NCBI GenBank assembly: GCA_963718355.1
Contig: CAVQZA010000015.1
Span: 1-64,000 of the forward strand
Length of the DNA stretch: 64,000 nt
Direction of reading: 5' to 3'
Source of the DNA: CAVQZA01 sp963718355
GTDB taxonomy: Bacteria; Actinomycetota; Thermoleophilia; Gaiellales; Gaiellaceae
Part shown: positions 32,173 through 41,069 of the stretch, piece by piece
Position numbering within the stretch: the first letter of the stretch is position 1
Layout: each line of letters starts with the position of its first letter
The notes under the pieces: generated by a model
What the model was told of the DNA's origin: nothing
Database searches by the model: none
What the model saw: the letters and a program-made list of their open reading frames with translations, nothing else
Position numbers and translations under genes: made by a program

Positions 32173-34083
32173 ATGGCAAAAACGATTGGAATCGATCTCG
32201 GCACGACCAACAGCTGTATGGCCGTGCTCGAGGGCGGCGAGCCCACAGTGATCCCGAACGCGGAAGGCGGGCGCACGACCCCGTCCGTGGTCGCGTTCGC
32301 GAAGGACGGCCAGCGGCTCGTCGGGGCGCCCGCGCGGCGCCAGCAGGTGACGAACCCCGAGAACACGATCTTCTCGATCAAGCGCTTCATGGGGCGCAAG
32401 TGGGACGAGGTCTCCGAGGAGATGACGATCGTCCCGTACTCGGTCGAGAAGGGACCGAACGGCGACGCGGTCGTCAAGGTCGACGACAAGGACTACTCGC
32501 CGCCGGAGATCAGCGCGATGATCCTCCAGAAGCTGAAGGCCGATGCCGAGGCGTATCTCGGCGAGACGGTCAGCGACGCGGTGGTCACCGTGCCCGCTTA
32601 CTTCAACAACGCGCAGCGCGAGGCGACGAAGGACGCCGGCAAGATCGCCGGCCTCAACGTCGTCCGGATCATCAACGAGCCGACCGCCGCCTCGCTCGCG
32701 TACGGGCTCGACAAGGAGGCCGACCAGGTGATCCTCGTCTTCGACCTCGGCGGCGGCACGTTCGACGTGTCGGTGCTCGAGCTCGGCGACGGCGTCTTCG
32801 AGGTCAAGTCCACGAACGGGGACAACCACCTCGGCGGCGACAACTTCGACAAGGCGGTCGTCGACTGGATGGTCGCCGAGTTCAAGAAGGATCAGGGCCT
32901 CGACCTCGGCGTCGACAAGATGGCGCTGCAGCGGCTGTACGAGGCGGCCGAGAAGGCGAAGATCGAGCTCTCCTCGACGATGACGACGCAGATCAACCTG
33001 CCGTTCGTCACCGCGACGCCCGAGGGCCCGAAGCACCTCGACCTCACTCTCACCCGCGCGAAGCTCGACGAGCTGAGCCACGACCTGATCGAGCGCACCG
33101 TCGCTCCGACCAAGGCCGCGCTCAAGGACGCGGGGCTCGAGGCGGCCGGGATCGACCACGTCGTGCTCGTCGGCGGGATGACCCGCATGCCGGCGGTGCA
33201 GGACAAGGTCAAGGAGCTGATCGGCAAGGATCCGCACAAGGGCGTCAACCCGGACGAGGTCGTCGCAGTCGGCGCCGCGATCCAGGGCGGCGTGCTGAGC
33301 GGCGAGGTGAAGGACATCCTGCTGCTCGACGTGACCCCGCTCTCGCTCGGGATCGAGACGAAGGGCGGCGTCTTCACGCGGCTGATCGAGCGGAACACGA
33401 CGATCCCGACGAAGAAGTCGGAGACGTTCTCGACCGCCGAGGACAACCAGCCGTCCGTGGAGGTGCACGTCCTCCAGGGCGAGTCCGAGATGGCCGCGTA
33501 CAACAAGACGCTCGGCAAGTTCCAGCTCGTCGGGATTCCGCCGGCGCCGCGGGGGATGCCGCAGGTCGAGGTCGGCTTCGACATCGACGCGAACGGCATC
33601 ATTCACGTCCAGGCCAAGGATCTCGGCACCGGGAACCAGCAGCAGATCCGGATCGAGGGTGGCTCTGGGTTGTCCGAGGAGGACGTGTCCCGGATGGTCA
33701 AGGAGGCGGAGGCGCATGCCGACGAGGCACATCGCCTGCGCGAGCTCGCCGACGCCAAGAACCACGCCGAGTCGCTCGCCTATCAGACCGAGAAGAGCCT
33801 GAAGGAGCATCGCGAGGCGCTCGACGAGGCCACGGCCTCGACGATCGAGGGTCGCGTGATGGAGCTCCGCGGTGCGCTCGACGGCTCCGATCTCGCCGAG
33901 ATCAAGGCGAAGACCGACGCGCTGCAGGAGGCCTCGCACAAGCTCGCCGAGGCGGTCTACTCCGCCGCGAGCACGCCGAGCTCGGCGCCTGCCGGTGACG
34001 GCGAGGCGGTCCACGACGACGAGGTCGTCGAGGAGGCCGACTACGAGGTGATCGACGAGGACGAGGCGGCGAAGAAGGCGTGA
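32173..34083 (+). CDS. dnaK: chaperone DnaK (Hsp70)
   Basis: A 636-residue Hsp70. The ATPase domain starts TIGIDLGTTNSCMAVLEGG and has NEPTAASLAYG, FDLGGGTFDVSVLELG and VVLVGGMTRMPAV. The interdomain linker DVTPLSLGIETKG is near residue 395. The substrate domain and helical lid run to the acidic tail ending EDEAAKKA. It refolds proteins with DnaJ and GrpE. The ATG has AAAGGAG about 10 nt upstream. First gene of dnaK-grpE-dnaJ-hspR-clpB, where every junction overlaps. Confidence 0.99.
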   Translation: MAKTIGIDLGTTNSCMAVLEGGEPTVIPNAEGGRTTPSVVAFAKDGQRLVGAPARRQQVTNPENTIFSIKRFMGRKWDEVSEEMTIVPYSVEKGPNGDAVVKVDDKDYSPPEISAMILQKLKADAEAYLGETVSDAVVTVPAYFNNAQREATKDAGKIAGLNVVRIINEPTAASLAYGLDKEADQVILVFDLGGGTFDVSVLELGDGVFEVKSTNGDNHLGGDNFDKAVVDWMVAEFKKDQGLDLGVDKMALQRLYEAAEKAKIELSSTMTTQINLPFVTATPEGPKHLDLTLTRAKLDELSHDLIERTVAPTKAALKDAGLEAAGIDHVVLVGGMTRMPAVQDKVKELIGKDPHKGVNPDEVVAVGAAIQGGVLSGEVKDILLLDVTPLSLGIETKGGVFTRLIERNTTIPTKKSETFSTAEDNQPSVEVHVLQGESEMAAYNKTLGKFQLVGIPPAPRGMPQVEVGFDIDANGIIHVQAKDLGTGNQQQIRIEGGSGLSEEDVSRMVKEAEAHADEAHRLRELADAKNHAESLAYQTEKSLKEHREALDEATASTIEGRVMELRGALDGSDLAEIKAKTDALQEASHKLAEAVYSAASTPSSAPAGDGEAVHDDEVVEEADYEVIDEDEAAKKA

Positions 34084-34556
34084 CCGACGAGACGCTGAAC
34101 GAACCGTCCGTCGAGGAGCGGCTGATCGAGGCGGAGGCCAAGCGGGACGAGTATCTCGCCGACCTCCAGCGCGTCGCAGCCGACTTCGACAACTACCGCA
34201 AGCGTGCCGCGCGCGACCAGGCCTCCCTGGTCGCGCGGGCCGCCGAGCGGCTCGTGGCCGGGCTGCTGCCCGTGCTCGACGACCTCGAGCGCGCGCTCCA
34301 GGCGGCCGACCAGCACGAGGAGGCGAAGCTCGAGGAGGGCGTCGCGCTCGTGCATCGCGAGCTGACCGACCTGCTCCGCAAGGAGGGCCTCGTCGAGGTC
34401 GAGACCGACGGCCCGTTCGACCCGCACGTCCACGAGGCGCTGCTCGCGCAGCCGGCCGGGGACGCACCGCAGGGCCAGGTGATCCAGGTGCTGCAGAAGG
34501 GCTACCGCCTCGGCGACAGGGTGTTGCGGCCGGCGCGGGTGATCATCGCCGAGTGA
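34080..34556 (+). CDS. grpE: nucleotide exchange factor GrpE
   Basis: A 158-residue DnaK partner. A long N-terminal helix (EERLIEAEAKRDEYLADLQR) leads to the family signature DFDNYRKRAARDQ. The beta-domain ends with GYRLGDRVLRPARVIIA, the PROSITE-type GrpE tail. It drives ADP release from DnaK. GTG 34080 overlaps the dnaK stop as GTGA. Confidence 0.97.
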   Translation: MTDETLNEPSVEERLIEAEAKRDEYLADLQRVAADFDNYRKRAARDQASLVARAAERLVAGLLPVLDDLERALQAADQHEEAKLEEGVALVHRELTDLLRKEGLVEVETDGPFDPHVHEALLAQPAGDAPQGQVIQVLQKGYRLGDRVLRPARVIIAE

Positions 34557-35629
34557 AGACTCCGTACGAGATCCTCGGCGTCCCGAAGACCGCTTCGCAG
34601 GACGAGATCAAGAAGGCGTACCGCAAGCTGGCGCGCGAGTTCCACCCGGACAGAAACCCGGGCGACGCGGGCGCCGAGGAGCGCTTCAAGGAGATCCAGG
34701 GCGCCTACGACACCGTCGGCGACGACGAGAAGCGGAAGGCCTACGACGCGGGCGGGAACGGCTTCGCGGGCTTCGGCCAGGGCGGCTTCAATCCGGCCGA
34801 TGTCGACCTCGGCGACTTCGGCGACCTGCTCGGCGGGCTCTTCGGCGGCCGCCGCGCGGCGCAGCAGCCGCGCCAGCGGCCCCAGCGCGGCGCCGATTTC
34901 GAGGTGCCGGTGCGGCTCTCGTTCGAGGACGCGCTGCACGGGATCGAGACGAAGGTCGCGGTCGAGGTCGACGCGACGTGCCGCACCTGTCACGGCTCGG
35001 GCGCCGAGCCCGGCACCGCCCCGACGCTCTGCCCGGTCTGCCACGGCCGCGGCGTGCTCGCCGAGAGCCAGGGCCTGTTCGCGATCTCGCAGCCGTGCCC
35101 GCGCTGCCGCGGCAACGGCACCGTGATCGAGCAGCCGTGTCACACGTGTCACGGCTCCGGGATGGAGCGGCGCACCCGCCGCTACTCGGTGAAGATCCCG
35201 GCCGGCGCGAAGACCGGCACGAAGATCCGGCTCAAGGGCAAGGGCGCGCCCGGCGAGTTCGGCGGACAGCCCGGCGATCTGTACGTCGTCACGGAGGTGG
35301 AGCCGTCGAAGCGCTTCCGCCGTCGCGGCAACGACCTCGTGGTGGATGTCCCTGTCACGTACCCCGAGGCTGCGCTCGGCGCGACGGTCGAGGTGCCGAC
35401 GCCCGAGGGCGGTCGCGTCTCGCTGAAGGTTCCCGCCGGTGCGCACGACGGCAAGCTTCTGCGCCTACGCGGCCAGGGCGCGCCGAAGCTGACGGGCAGC
35501 GGCAAGGGCGACCTGCTTGCGCGCGTCAAGGTCGCCGTGCCGGCGAAGCTGAGCAAGAAGGAGCGCGAGGCGCTGGAGGAGCTGCAGAAGGCTCCGCACG
35601 CCGACCCGCGCGAGGAGTTGTTCGACTGA
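34553..35629 (+). CDS. dnaJ: chaperone DnaJ (Hsp40)
   Basis: A 358-residue class A J-protein. The J-domain has the HPD loop (EFHPDRNPGD), followed by a Gly/Phe-rich stretch. Four zinc-finger repeats follow: CRTCHGSG, CPVCHGRG, CPRCRGNG and CHTCHGSG. Two beta-barrel substrate domains complete it. It stimulates the DnaK ATPase. GTG 34553 overlaps the grpE stop as GTGA; its stop overlaps the hspR ATG (TGATG). Confidence 0.98.
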   Translation: MKTPYEILGVPKTASQDEIKKAYRKLAREFHPDRNPGDAGAEERFKEIQGAYDTVGDDEKRKAYDAGGNGFAGFGQGGFNPADVDLGDFGDLLGGLFGGRRAAQQPRQRPQRGADFEVPVRLSFEDALHGIETKVAVEVDATCRTCHGSGAEPGTAPTLCPVCHGRGVLAESQGLFAISQPCPRCRGNGTVIEQPCHTCHGSGMERRTRRYSVKIPAGAKTGTKIRLKGKGAPGEFGGQPGDLYVVTEVEPSKRFRRRGNDLVVDVPVTYPEAALGATVEVPTPEGGRVSLKVPAGAHDGKLLRLRGQGAPKLTGSGKGDLLARVKVAVPAKLSKKEREALEELQKAPHADPREELFD

Positions 35630-35997
35630 TGGACGACCGGCCCCGCTACATGATCTCCGTCGCCGCCGACATCGTCGGCATGCACCCGCAGACGCTGCGG
35701 ATGTACGAGGCGCGCGGGCTCGTCCGGCCGAAGCGGACCGCCGGGAACACGCGCCTATATTCGGAGGGCGATCTCCAGCGGCTCCAGCTGATCCAGCGGC
35801 TCACGTCCGAGCTCGGGCTGAACCTCGCCGGCGTCGAGCACGTGCTGCGGCTCCAGGACGACCTTCAGCGAATGCAGGCGCACATCGAGCGGCTCGAGCG
35901 CGAGGCGCGCGCCGAGGTGGATCAGGTGCATCGGCAATACCGGCGCGAGCTCGTGGTCTACAAGCCCGCGCAGCATCCAGAACGAAGGAGTGTCTGA
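35629..35997 (+). CDS. hspR: heat-shock repressor HspR (MerR family)
   Basis: A 122-residue MerR-type regulator. The winged-helix N terminus contains MISVAADIVGMHPQTLRMYE and RGLVRPKRTAGNTRLYSEGD, followed by a coiled-coil region (HIERLEREARAEVDQVHRQY). In Streptomyces and mycobacteria HspR binds HAIR sites with DnaK as corepressor and represses its own operon. Placement between dnaJ and clpB fits. The only HAIR candidate here is the degenerate site at 32118-32136. Confidence 0.95.
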   Translation: MDDRPRYMISVAADIVGMHPQTLRMYEARGLVRPKRTAGNTRLYSEGDLQRLQLIQRLTSELGLNLAGVEHVLRLQDDLQRMQAHIERLEREARAEVDQVHRQYRRELVVYKPAQHPERRSV

Positions 35998-38465
35998 TGG
36001 ATTTCAACAAGCTGACGATCAAGTCCCAGGAGGCCGTCGCCGCAGCGCAGGAGCTGGCGCGCCGCAACGGCAACCCGGAGCTCTATCCCGAGCACCTGCT
36101 GCTCGCGCTGCTCGACCAGGAGTTGCCGCGCCAGCTCGTGCCGGATGCCGATGCGCTGCTCGCGCAGGCAGAGGCAGAGCTCGCGCAGCGGCCACGGATC
36201 CAGGGCGCCGCGCAGCAGCCGCAGGTCTCCGCCGCGGTCGCGCGCGCTCTCGATCAGGCCGAAGACGAGGCGAAGCGGATGGACGACGACTACGTCTCGG
36301 TCGACCACCTACTGCTCGCGCTGGACGCCGTCCCGCGCGACGAGCTGCTCGCGCGAATCGCGGAGGTGCGCGGCGGCCAGCGCGTCACCTCGCAGGATCC
36401 GGAGGGAACCTTCGACGCTTTGAACAAGTACGGACGCGACCTGACCGAGGCGGCCGAGTCCGGTTCGCTCGATCCCGTGATCGGGCGCGACGAGGAGATC
36501 CGGCGCGTGATCCAGGTGCTCTCGCGGCGCACGAAGAACAACCCGGTGCTGATCGGCGAGCCGGGGGTCGGCAAGACCGCGATCGTCGAGGGGCTCGCGC
36601 AGCGGATCGTCGCCGGCGACGTCCCCGAGGGGTTGAAGGGCCGCCGCGTCTGGGCGCTCGATATCGGCTCGCTGCTCGCCGGCTCGAAGTATCGCGGCGA
36701 GTTCGAGGAGCGGCTCAAGGCGGTGCTCGGCGAGATCCAGAGCGCCGAGGGCCGGATCATTCTCTTCATCGACGAGCTGCACACGATCGTCGGCGCCGGC
36801 GCGGCGGAAGGGGCCGTGTCCGCGGGGAACCTCTTGAAGCCGATGCTCGCGCGGGGCGAGCTGCGCTGCGTCGGCGCGACGACGCTCGACGAATATCGCA
36901 AGCACATCGAGAAGGACGCGGCGCTCGAGCGGCGCTTCCAGCCGATCACGGTCGGCGAGCCGAGCGTCGCCGACACGATCGCGATCCTGCGCGGGCTCAA
37001 GGAGCGCTACGAGGCGCACCACGGCGTCCGTATCCGCGACGCGGCGCTCGTGGCGGCAGCGGTGCTCTCGGACAGGTACATCGCGGACAGGTTCCTTCCC
37101 GACAAGGCGATCGACCTCGTCGACGAGGCGGGCTCGCGCCTGCGGATGGAGATCGACTCCTCGCCGCTCGAGCTCGACGAGGCGAACCGCCGCGTCACGC
37201 AGCTCGAGATCGAGCTCGTCTCGATGGCGAAGGAGTCGCACGAGGCGCGCGAGCCGCTCGAACGCGACCTGGCCGACGCGCGCGAGGCGCGCGACGAGCT
37301 CGCCGCGCGCTGGGCCGAGGAGAAGGGGCAGCTCGACCGCGTCTCCGAGGTCACGCGCAGCATCGACGAGCTCCGGATGGAGGCCGAGCGCGCCGAGCGC
37401 GCGGGCGACCTCCAGCGCGTCGCCGAGATCCGCTACGGCGAGCTGCCGGCACTCGAGCGCGAGCTCGAGGAGCGCAGCGAGCCCGTCTCCGGCGAGCCGA
37501 TGGTGAAGGAAGAGGTCGACGAGGACGATGTCGCCTCGGTGGTCGCCCGCTGGACCGGGATCCCGGTCGACCGGCTGCTCGAGGGCGAGACGCGCAAGCT
37601 CGTCCACATGGAGGACAGGCTCCACCAGCGCGTGGTCGGCCAGGACGAGGCGATCGAAGCCGTGTCCAATGCGCTGCGGCGCGCGCGCTCGGGCCTCCAG
37701 GATCCGAACCGGCCGATCGGCTCCTTTGTCTTCCTCGGCCCGACCGGAGTCGGCAAGACTGAGCTCGCGAAGGCGCTCGCCGAGTTCATGTTCGACGACG
37801 AGCGCGCTCTGATCAGGATCGACATGTCCGAGTACATGGAGCGCCACGCCGTCTCGCGGCTCGTCGGCGCGCCGCCCGGCTACGTCGGCTACGAGGAGGG
37901 CGGCCAGCTCACCGAGGCGGTGCGACGGCGCCCGTACTCCGTGATCCTGCTCGACGAGATCGAGAAGGCGCACCCCGACGTGTTCAACCTGCTGCTGCAG
38001 ATCCTCGACGACGGACGGCTGACCGACGGCCAGGGCCGCACGGTCGACTTCCGTAACTCGGTGCTGATCATGACCTCGAACGTCCGCAGCGCCGACGCGA
38101 TGCGTGAGCACTTCCGGCCCGAGTTCCTGAACCGCCTAGACGAGATCGTCGAGTTCAAGCCGCTCAGCCGCGAGCAGATCGGCGAGATCGTCGACCTCCA
38201 GCTCGAGCGCCTGCGCCAGCGGCTCGCCGAGCGAGAGCTCACGCTCGAGCTCACCGACGAGGCGAAGGAGTTGCTCGCCGAGCAGGGCTGGGACCCGACC
38301 TACGGGGCGCGCCCACTCAAGCGCGCGATCCAGCGCTCGCTCGAGAACCCGCTCGCGTTGCGGTTGCTGGAGGGCGAGTTCGCCGACGGAGACACGATCC
38401 GGGTGGACGTGTCCGACGGCGAGCTCGCGTTCGCCAAGGCGCCGGAAACCGTTTCCGCGTCCTAG
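35997..38465 (+). CDS. clpB: ATP-dependent disaggregase ClpB
   Basis: An 822-residue AAA+ protein. The N-terminal Clp-N domain (about 1-140) is followed by the first AAA module with GEPGVGKTAIVEGLAQ and IILFIDELHT, a coiled-coil middle domain (about 385-510), and the second module with GPTGVGKTELAKALAEF, VILLDEIEKAHPDVFN and EFLNRLDEIVEF. It is slightly shorter than the usual 850-870. It rescues aggregates with DnaK. ATG 35997 overlaps the hspR stop (TGATG). Confidence 0.98.
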   Translation: MDFNKLTIKSQEAVAAAQELARRNGNPELYPEHLLLALLDQELPRQLVPDADALLAQAEAELAQRPRIQGAAQQPQVSAAVARALDQAEDEAKRMDDDYVSVDHLLLALDAVPRDELLARIAEVRGGQRVTSQDPEGTFDALNKYGRDLTEAAESGSLDPVIGRDEEIRRVIQVLSRRTKNNPVLIGEPGVGKTAIVEGLAQRIVAGDVPEGLKGRRVWALDIGSLLAGSKYRGEFEERLKAVLGEIQSAEGRIILFIDELHTIVGAGAAEGAVSAGNLLKPMLARGELRCVGATTLDEYRKHIEKDAALERRFQPITVGEPSVADTIAILRGLKERYEAHHGVRIRDAALVAAAVLSDRYIADRFLPDKAIDLVDEAGSRLRMEIDSSPLELDEANRRVTQLEIELVSMAKESHEAREPLERDLADAREARDELAARWAEEKGQLDRVSEVTRSIDELRMEAERAERAGDLQRVAEIRYGELPALERELEERSEPVSGEPMVKEEVDEDDVASVVARWTGIPVDRLLEGETRKLVHMEDRLHQRVVGQDEAIEAVSNALRRARSGLQDPNRPIGSFVFLGPTGVGKTELAKALAEFMFDDERALIRIDMSEYMERHAVSRLVGAPPGYVGYEEGGQLTEAVRRRPYSVILLDEIEKAHPDVFNLLLQILDDGRLTDGQGRTVDFRNSVLIMTSNVRSADAMREHFRPEFLNRLDEIVEFKPLSREQIGEIVDLQLERLRQRLAERELTLELTDEAKELLAEQGWDPTYGARPLKRAIQRSLENPLALRLLEGEFADGDTIRVDVSDGELAFAKAPETVSAS

Positions 38466-38508
38466 GCGAACTAGGTGCGTCCGCGCATCTAGCTCCAGGA
38501 GGGAAACA

Positions 38509-38964
38509 GTGAAGAAGCTTCTGTTCGCCGTCGTGCTCGGCTCGGTGGCCGCGCTCGTCGTCGCCGCGTTTGCGCTCGGTGCCGCCCGCGGCACGCACAT
38601 GGCGGGTGCCGCGCTCGCCGCCAAGGCCGAGGTGCCCGCTCCCGCAGGCGTGCCTGCGGCCGCGAAGGGCGCGTTCACGGGCACGTACGTCGAGAACTCG
38701 AAGGGCGCAGTGCTCAAGTGGCGGCTGACCTTCTCGGGTCTTACCGGCCCGGCTTCGGCCGCGCACATCCACATGGCCAAGGTCGGCGTCGCCGGCCCGG
38801 TGATCGTGCCGCTGTGCGGCCCGTGCAAGAGCGGGGCGAGCGGCAAGGCGCAGATCACGAAGGCCGTGATCACGGCACTCAAATCCGGCAAGGCCTACGT
38901 GAACGTCCACACGGCGAAGAACGCCGCGGGGGAGATCCGGGGTCAGATCAAGACTTCGGGCTAG
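38509..38964 (+). CDS. secreted CHRD-domain protein
   Basis: A 151-residue protein with a signal sequence or N-terminal anchor (KKLLFAVVLGSVAALVVAAF) and a CHRD domain (LKWRLTFSGLTGPASAAHIH, NVHTAKNAAGEIRGQI). The fold is known from chordin repeats, but the bacterial function is undefined. GTG 38509 has AGGAGGG 6 nt upstream. A strong hairpin terminator follows at 38978-39007. Confidence 0.85.
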   Translation: MKKLLFAVVLGSVAALVVAAFALGAARGTHMAGAALAAKAEVPAPAGVPAAAKGAFTGTYVENSKGAVLKWRLTFSGLTGPASAAHIHMAKVGVAGPVIVPLCGPCKSGASGKAQITKAVITALKSGKAYVNVHTAKNAAGEIRGQIKTSG

Positions 38965-38977
38965 GACACGCGCGAGA

Positions 38978-39007
38978 GGGGCGGGCCCTTCGGGGCTCGT
39001 CCCTTCT
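38978..39007. terminator. hairpin terminator with TTCG loop
   Basis: GGGGCGGGCCC (38978-38988), loop TTCG, and GGGCTCGTCCC (38993-39003) form an 11-bp stem with two G-U pairs on the plus strand, followed by TTCT. It separates the convergent CHRD and cupin genes and can fold on both strands. Confidence 0.75.
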
Positions 39008-39398
39008 AGACGGCGGAGTCGGCGAACTCGCCCTGCCCGGTCACGGCCGGAGCGCCGTAGATGTAGAGCCGCAGCTCCTCGTCGCCGTGGTTTGCGAGCT
39101 GGAGGAACGTGCCCGACTCGACGTGGACGAGCCCGCCGGCCTCGACCTCGTGCTGCACGGGCGGCTCGCCGAGGTAGATCGAGAGCGTGCCCGCGAGGAC
39201 GATGAACGTCTCCTCCTGAGCCAGATCCTTGTGGCGGCGGCCGACGGCGCCAGGCGGATAGCGGAACATGTTCGCGCGCGAGTGCTCGAAGCCGGCGAGG
39301 TCGGTCAACGCGGCAACCTCGCGGTCGGGACGAGCCGGATCGGTGGACTCACGGATCGTCCACTCGAGGTCGGCGGGATTGATCACCTTGAAGCCCAC
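39006..39398 (-). CDS. cupin-domain protein
   Basis: A 130-residue single cupin barrel. The metal motif is RYPPGAVGRRHKDLAQEETFIV (G-x5-H-x-H-like with one His replaced), and LVHVESGTFLQLANHG is the second motif region. Function is unknown; such proteins often bind small acids or sugars. The start is GTG 39398. It is divergent from the nucleosidase gene, 27 bp apart. Confidence 0.8.
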   Translation of the reverse strand: MGFKVINPADLEWTIRESTDPARPDREVAALTDLAGFEHSRANMFRYPPGAVGRRHKDLAQEETFIVLAGTLSIYLGEPPVQHEVEAGGLVHVESGTFLQLANHGDEELRLYIYGAPAVTGQGEFADSAV

Positions 39399-39425
39399 GG
39401 CTCAAGTGTCGCATAGGATCGCGCC

Positions 39426-39950
39426 GTGACGCTCCTCGTGGCCGCCACCGAGCGCGAGCTCTGCGGGCTCGAGGGCCTCGTCTGTGGGATCGGCCCTGTC
39501 GAGGCCGCGGCCGCGACCGCGCGTGCCCTCGCGCAGGTGCGGCCGAATGCCGTTGTGCACGTGGGCATCGCGGGAGCGCGCGGGATCACGCCCGGGACGA
39601 TCGTGCTCGGCGCCGAGGCGGTCTACTGCGACGCGACGTGGGACGCGATCCCGCGGCGCGTGCTTCCGGACGCCGGCCTGCTCGAGGCGGCGCGCGCGGT
39701 CTTGCCCGAAGCGCCGGTGCTGGCGATCGGGACCAGCGCGCGGGTGGGTGGCACCCCGCCGGAGCTCGAGGTCGAGGCGATGGAAGGCTTCGCGGTACTC
39801 CGCGCCGCGACCCTGGCCGGTGTCCCCGCGATCGAGGTTCGCGCCGTCTCGAACGAGGTCGCCGAGCCCGATCGCGCGCTCTGGCGGTTCGACGAGGCAC
39901 TCGAGGCGCTCGCTGCGGCAATCCCGCGGCTCCTGTCGGCACTCGCGTGA
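39426..39950 (+). CDS. nucleoside phosphorylase/hydrolase family protein (futalosine hydrolase-like)
   Basis: A 174-residue member of the PNP/UDP family: TLLVAATERELCGLEGLVCG, VVHVGIAGARGITPGTIV, EVEAMEGFAVLRAA and VRAVSNEVAEPDRALWRFDE. The EAMEG motif and the late SN...DR...W pattern resemble MqnB futalosine hydrolase of menaquinone synthesis more than MTA/SAH nucleosidase, but no other mqn gene is present. It is shorter than typical (about 220-230). GTG 39426 is 6 nt after TAGGAT. Confidence 0.8.
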   Translation: MTLLVAATERELCGLEGLVCGIGPVEAAAATARALAQVRPNAVVHVGIAGARGITPGTIVLGAEAVYCDATWDAIPRRVLPDAGLLEAARAVLPEAPVLAIGTSARVGGTPPELEVEAMEGFAVLRAATLAGVPAIEVRAVSNEVAEPDRALWRFDEALEALAAAIPRLLSALA

Positions 39951-40600
39951 GCGGCAAACCGCTGCCGCCGTCGCTCCCGCCCGAGACGCGGACGGTCGGC
40001 CAGCTCGTCGCAGAGGCGATCCGCCTCTACGGGAATCACTTCTGGCGCGTCTTGCCGCTCGGGCTGGCTCTGGCGCTGTACGACCAGGTTGCGCTTGGCC
40101 AGAACGTCGCGACGAGAGCGCTGATCCTCGCCGTCTTTGCCCCGCTGCTGACGGCCGCGTACGCGGGCGCGTGCTTGATCAGCCACAAAACGCCGCTCGA
40201 AGGCGGCCGCCTGGCCCGAGCGTTCCTGGCAGGGACGCTCGCTTTTCTGCCGGCCGCGTTTCTCATGCGCTTCTTCATCCTGCCCGCGGTCGCCTGGCTC
40301 GCTCTGGTCGGTCTCGTCGTGCCCGTGATCCTCTACGAGAACCTGGCGGTGGGGGCGGGGTTCGCGCGGGCGATCAAGCTCGCGCGGGCCGACTACGTGC
40401 ATGCGCTCGGCTCGCTTGCCACGCTCGTGATCGTGTACGCACTCACAGGCCTCGTCCTGGTTGAGCTTCTGCACAGCACGGCGGACTCGGCTGTTCGGAT
40501 CGCTGCCTTTCTCGCCGACGTTGTGATCTCGCCGGTGATCCTCGTCGGCGCCGCCCTGCTGTACTTCGACCAGGCGGCGCGATCGTCTAGCATCGCCTAG
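39947..40600 (+). CDS. multi-pass membrane protein of unknown function
   Basis: A 217-residue protein with a proline-rich cytoplasmic start (SGKPLPPSLPPETRTV) and five or six hydrophobic helices. The middle has the pattern VPVILYENLAVGAGFARAIK and LARADYVHALGSLATLVIVY, reminiscent of YciC-type or glycerophosphodiesterase-associated membrane domains. No enzymatic residues stand out. GTG 39947 overlaps the nucleosidase stop as GTGA. Confidence 0.75.
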   Translation: MSGKPLPPSLPPETRTVGQLVAEAIRLYGNHFWRVLPLGLALALYDQVALGQNVATRALILAVFAPLLTAAYAGACLISHKTPLEGGRLARAFLAGTLAFLPAAFLMRFFILPAVAWLALVGLVVPVILYENLAVGAGFARAIKLARADYVHALGSLATLVIVYALTGLVLVELLHSTADSAVRIAAFLADVVISPVILVGAALLYFDQAARSSSIA

Positions 40601-40602
40601 CG

Positions 40603-40887
40603 GTGCCGGTTTACATCCTCCTCTCGACGCTCACCCAGCAGGGGATGCAAACGCTGGTCTCGCACCCGGACCGGCTCAGGGAAGTGAACAAGGACATGGA
40701 GGAGCTCGGAGCCAAGGTGCTGCACCAGTGGTTCACGCTCGGGCCGTTCGACTTCCTCAACATCGTCGAGGCCCCGGATGCGGCGACGATCGCCCGCGTC
40801 TCGGTCGCGCTCAGCGCGCGCGGCAGCGTCAAGGTCGAGACGCTGACAGCGCTGGAGGTAGACGAGTTCTTGCGCTCGCTCGCCTAG
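40603..40887 (+). CDS. GYD-domain protein
   Basis: A 94-residue ferredoxin-like alpha/beta protein of the GYD family (YILLSTLTQQGMQTLVSHPD, VLHQWFTLGPFDFLNIVEAP, SARGSVKVETLTALEVDEFL). Here the eponymous G-Y-D reads G-P-F-D. The role is unknown; the fold is that of dimeric alpha-beta barrels. GTG 40603 starts 2 nt after the previous stop. Confidence 0.85.
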   Translation: MPVYILLSTLTQQGMQTLVSHPDRLREVNKDMEELGAKVLHQWFTLGPFDFLNIVEAPDAATIARVSVALSARGSVKVETLTALEVDEFLRSLA

Positions 40888-41069
40888 GCGCGACCCAGGG
40901 TCTCGTTGCGATCGTCCTCGCGGGCATCGTCTCGGCGATCGTCTTCTGGCACGCCGACAAGCGGGGGTCGAAACACGCTACGGCGTGGGGGATCTGCACG
41001 TTCCTGTTCGCGGGCGTGACCGTCCCGGTGTACGTCGTGCACTACTTCGCGACGCGCCGCGCCGTCTAG
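40881..41069 (+). CDS. small membrane protein with no canonical start codon
   Basis: A frame ending TAG at 41069 encodes a convincing two-helix membrane peptide (LVAIVLAGIVSAIVFWHADK, then ATAWGICTFLFAGVTVPVYV). No ATG, GTG or TTG occurs in that frame between 40731 and its end. The only in-frame start, ATG 40728, lies inside the GYD gene. The true start may be non-canonical, or a base error may hide it. Coordinates mark the part that looks coding. It ends 4 nt into the convergent psuG gene. Confidence 0.35.
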   Translation, partial: RLGATQGLVAIVLAGIVSAIVFWHADKRGSKHATAWGICTFLFAGVTVPVYVVHYFATRRAV

